Shown: in pieces, positions 6,013-6,046 of the stretch
How the letters are laid out: each line of letters opens with the position of its first letter
How positions within the stretch are numbered: position 1 is the stretch's first letter
Notes under the pieces: model-generated
Told to the model about the DNA's origin: nothing
Database searches by the model: none
Seen by the model: only the letters and a program-made list of their open reading frames with translations
Position numbers and translations under genes: made by a program
Assembly: GCA_938015605.1 (NCBI GenBank)
Contig: CALLPO010000130.1
Span: 1 to 6,046 of the forward strand
Direction of reading: 5' to 3'
Length of the DNA: 6,046 nt
DNA from: an uncultured Candidatus Altimarinota bacterium
Lineage (GTDB): Bacteria > Patescibacteriota > Gracilibacteria > BD1-5 > UBA6164

Positions 6013-6046
6013 GGGGCCTTAGCTCAGTTGGCTAGAGCGCCTGCCT
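6013..6046 (+). tRNA. Second tRNA, 5' part only, probably tRNA-Ala
   Basis: The window ends inside this gene, 26 bases after tRNA-Asp. Visible are acceptor strand GGGGCCT, TA, D stem GCTC/GAGC (6022-6025, 6035-6038) around AGTTGGCTA, and the start of the anticodon stem (CCTGC) with loop bases CT. The anticodon itself is cut off. GGGG at the 5' end and GCGCCTGCCT resemble common bacterial tRNA-Ala(TGC) genes, so Ala is an inference. Confidence 0.7.

Overview
The window is AT-rich bacterial chromosome in which TGA is read as glycine (genetic code 25). This points to the Absconditabacteria (SR1) / Gracilibacteria (BD1-5) branch of the candidate phyla radiation. Read with the standard code the plus strand looks shattered. 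Read with TGA as Gly it resolves into five long, tightly packed genes holding roughly 100 in-frame TGA codons and ending only in TAA or TAG. Many of these TGA codons fall on glycines that are invariant in well-known enzyme families, for example AGDGA in PurC, FGSDSAPH in PyrC and TDGTGTK in PurM. Which of the two phyla it is cannot be decided from this window.

Layout: 2-154 is the C-terminal end of a probable PurE. 187-1425 is pyrC (dihydroorotase), 1430-2569 pyrD (dihydroorotate dehydrogenase), 2580-4061 purC (SAICAR synthetase) and 4089-5780 purM (AIR synthase). All lie on the plus strand with gaps of 4 to 32 bases, so they very probably form one operon whose promoter lies upstream of the window. 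A 129-base spacer (5781-5909) carries two sigma70-like promoter candidates and an inverted repeat. It leads into a tRNA cluster: a complete tRNA-Asp(GTC) at 5910-5986 and the first 34 bases of a second tRNA, probably Ala, at 6013-6046.

How the genes fit together: PurM, PurE and PurC catalyse consecutive steps of de novo purine synthesis (FGAM to AIR, AIR to CAIR, CAIR to SAICAR). PyrC and PyrD catalyse consecutive steps of UMP synthesis (carbamoyl-aspartate to dihydroorotate to orotate). The operon therefore mixes both nucleotide pathways, which is notable because relatives in this branch are generally thought to obtain nucleotides from hosts or neighbours.

Unusual points: PurC and PurM are far longer than normal family members because of internal insertions. 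PyrD combines class 2-like architecture with a class 1-type catalytic Cys and lacks a usual substrate-binding Asn. The starts lack Shine-Dalgarno sequences, and three of four carry an AATAAA element at the usual Shine-Dalgarno distance. CGA and CGG codons are absent. All codon counts are by hand.
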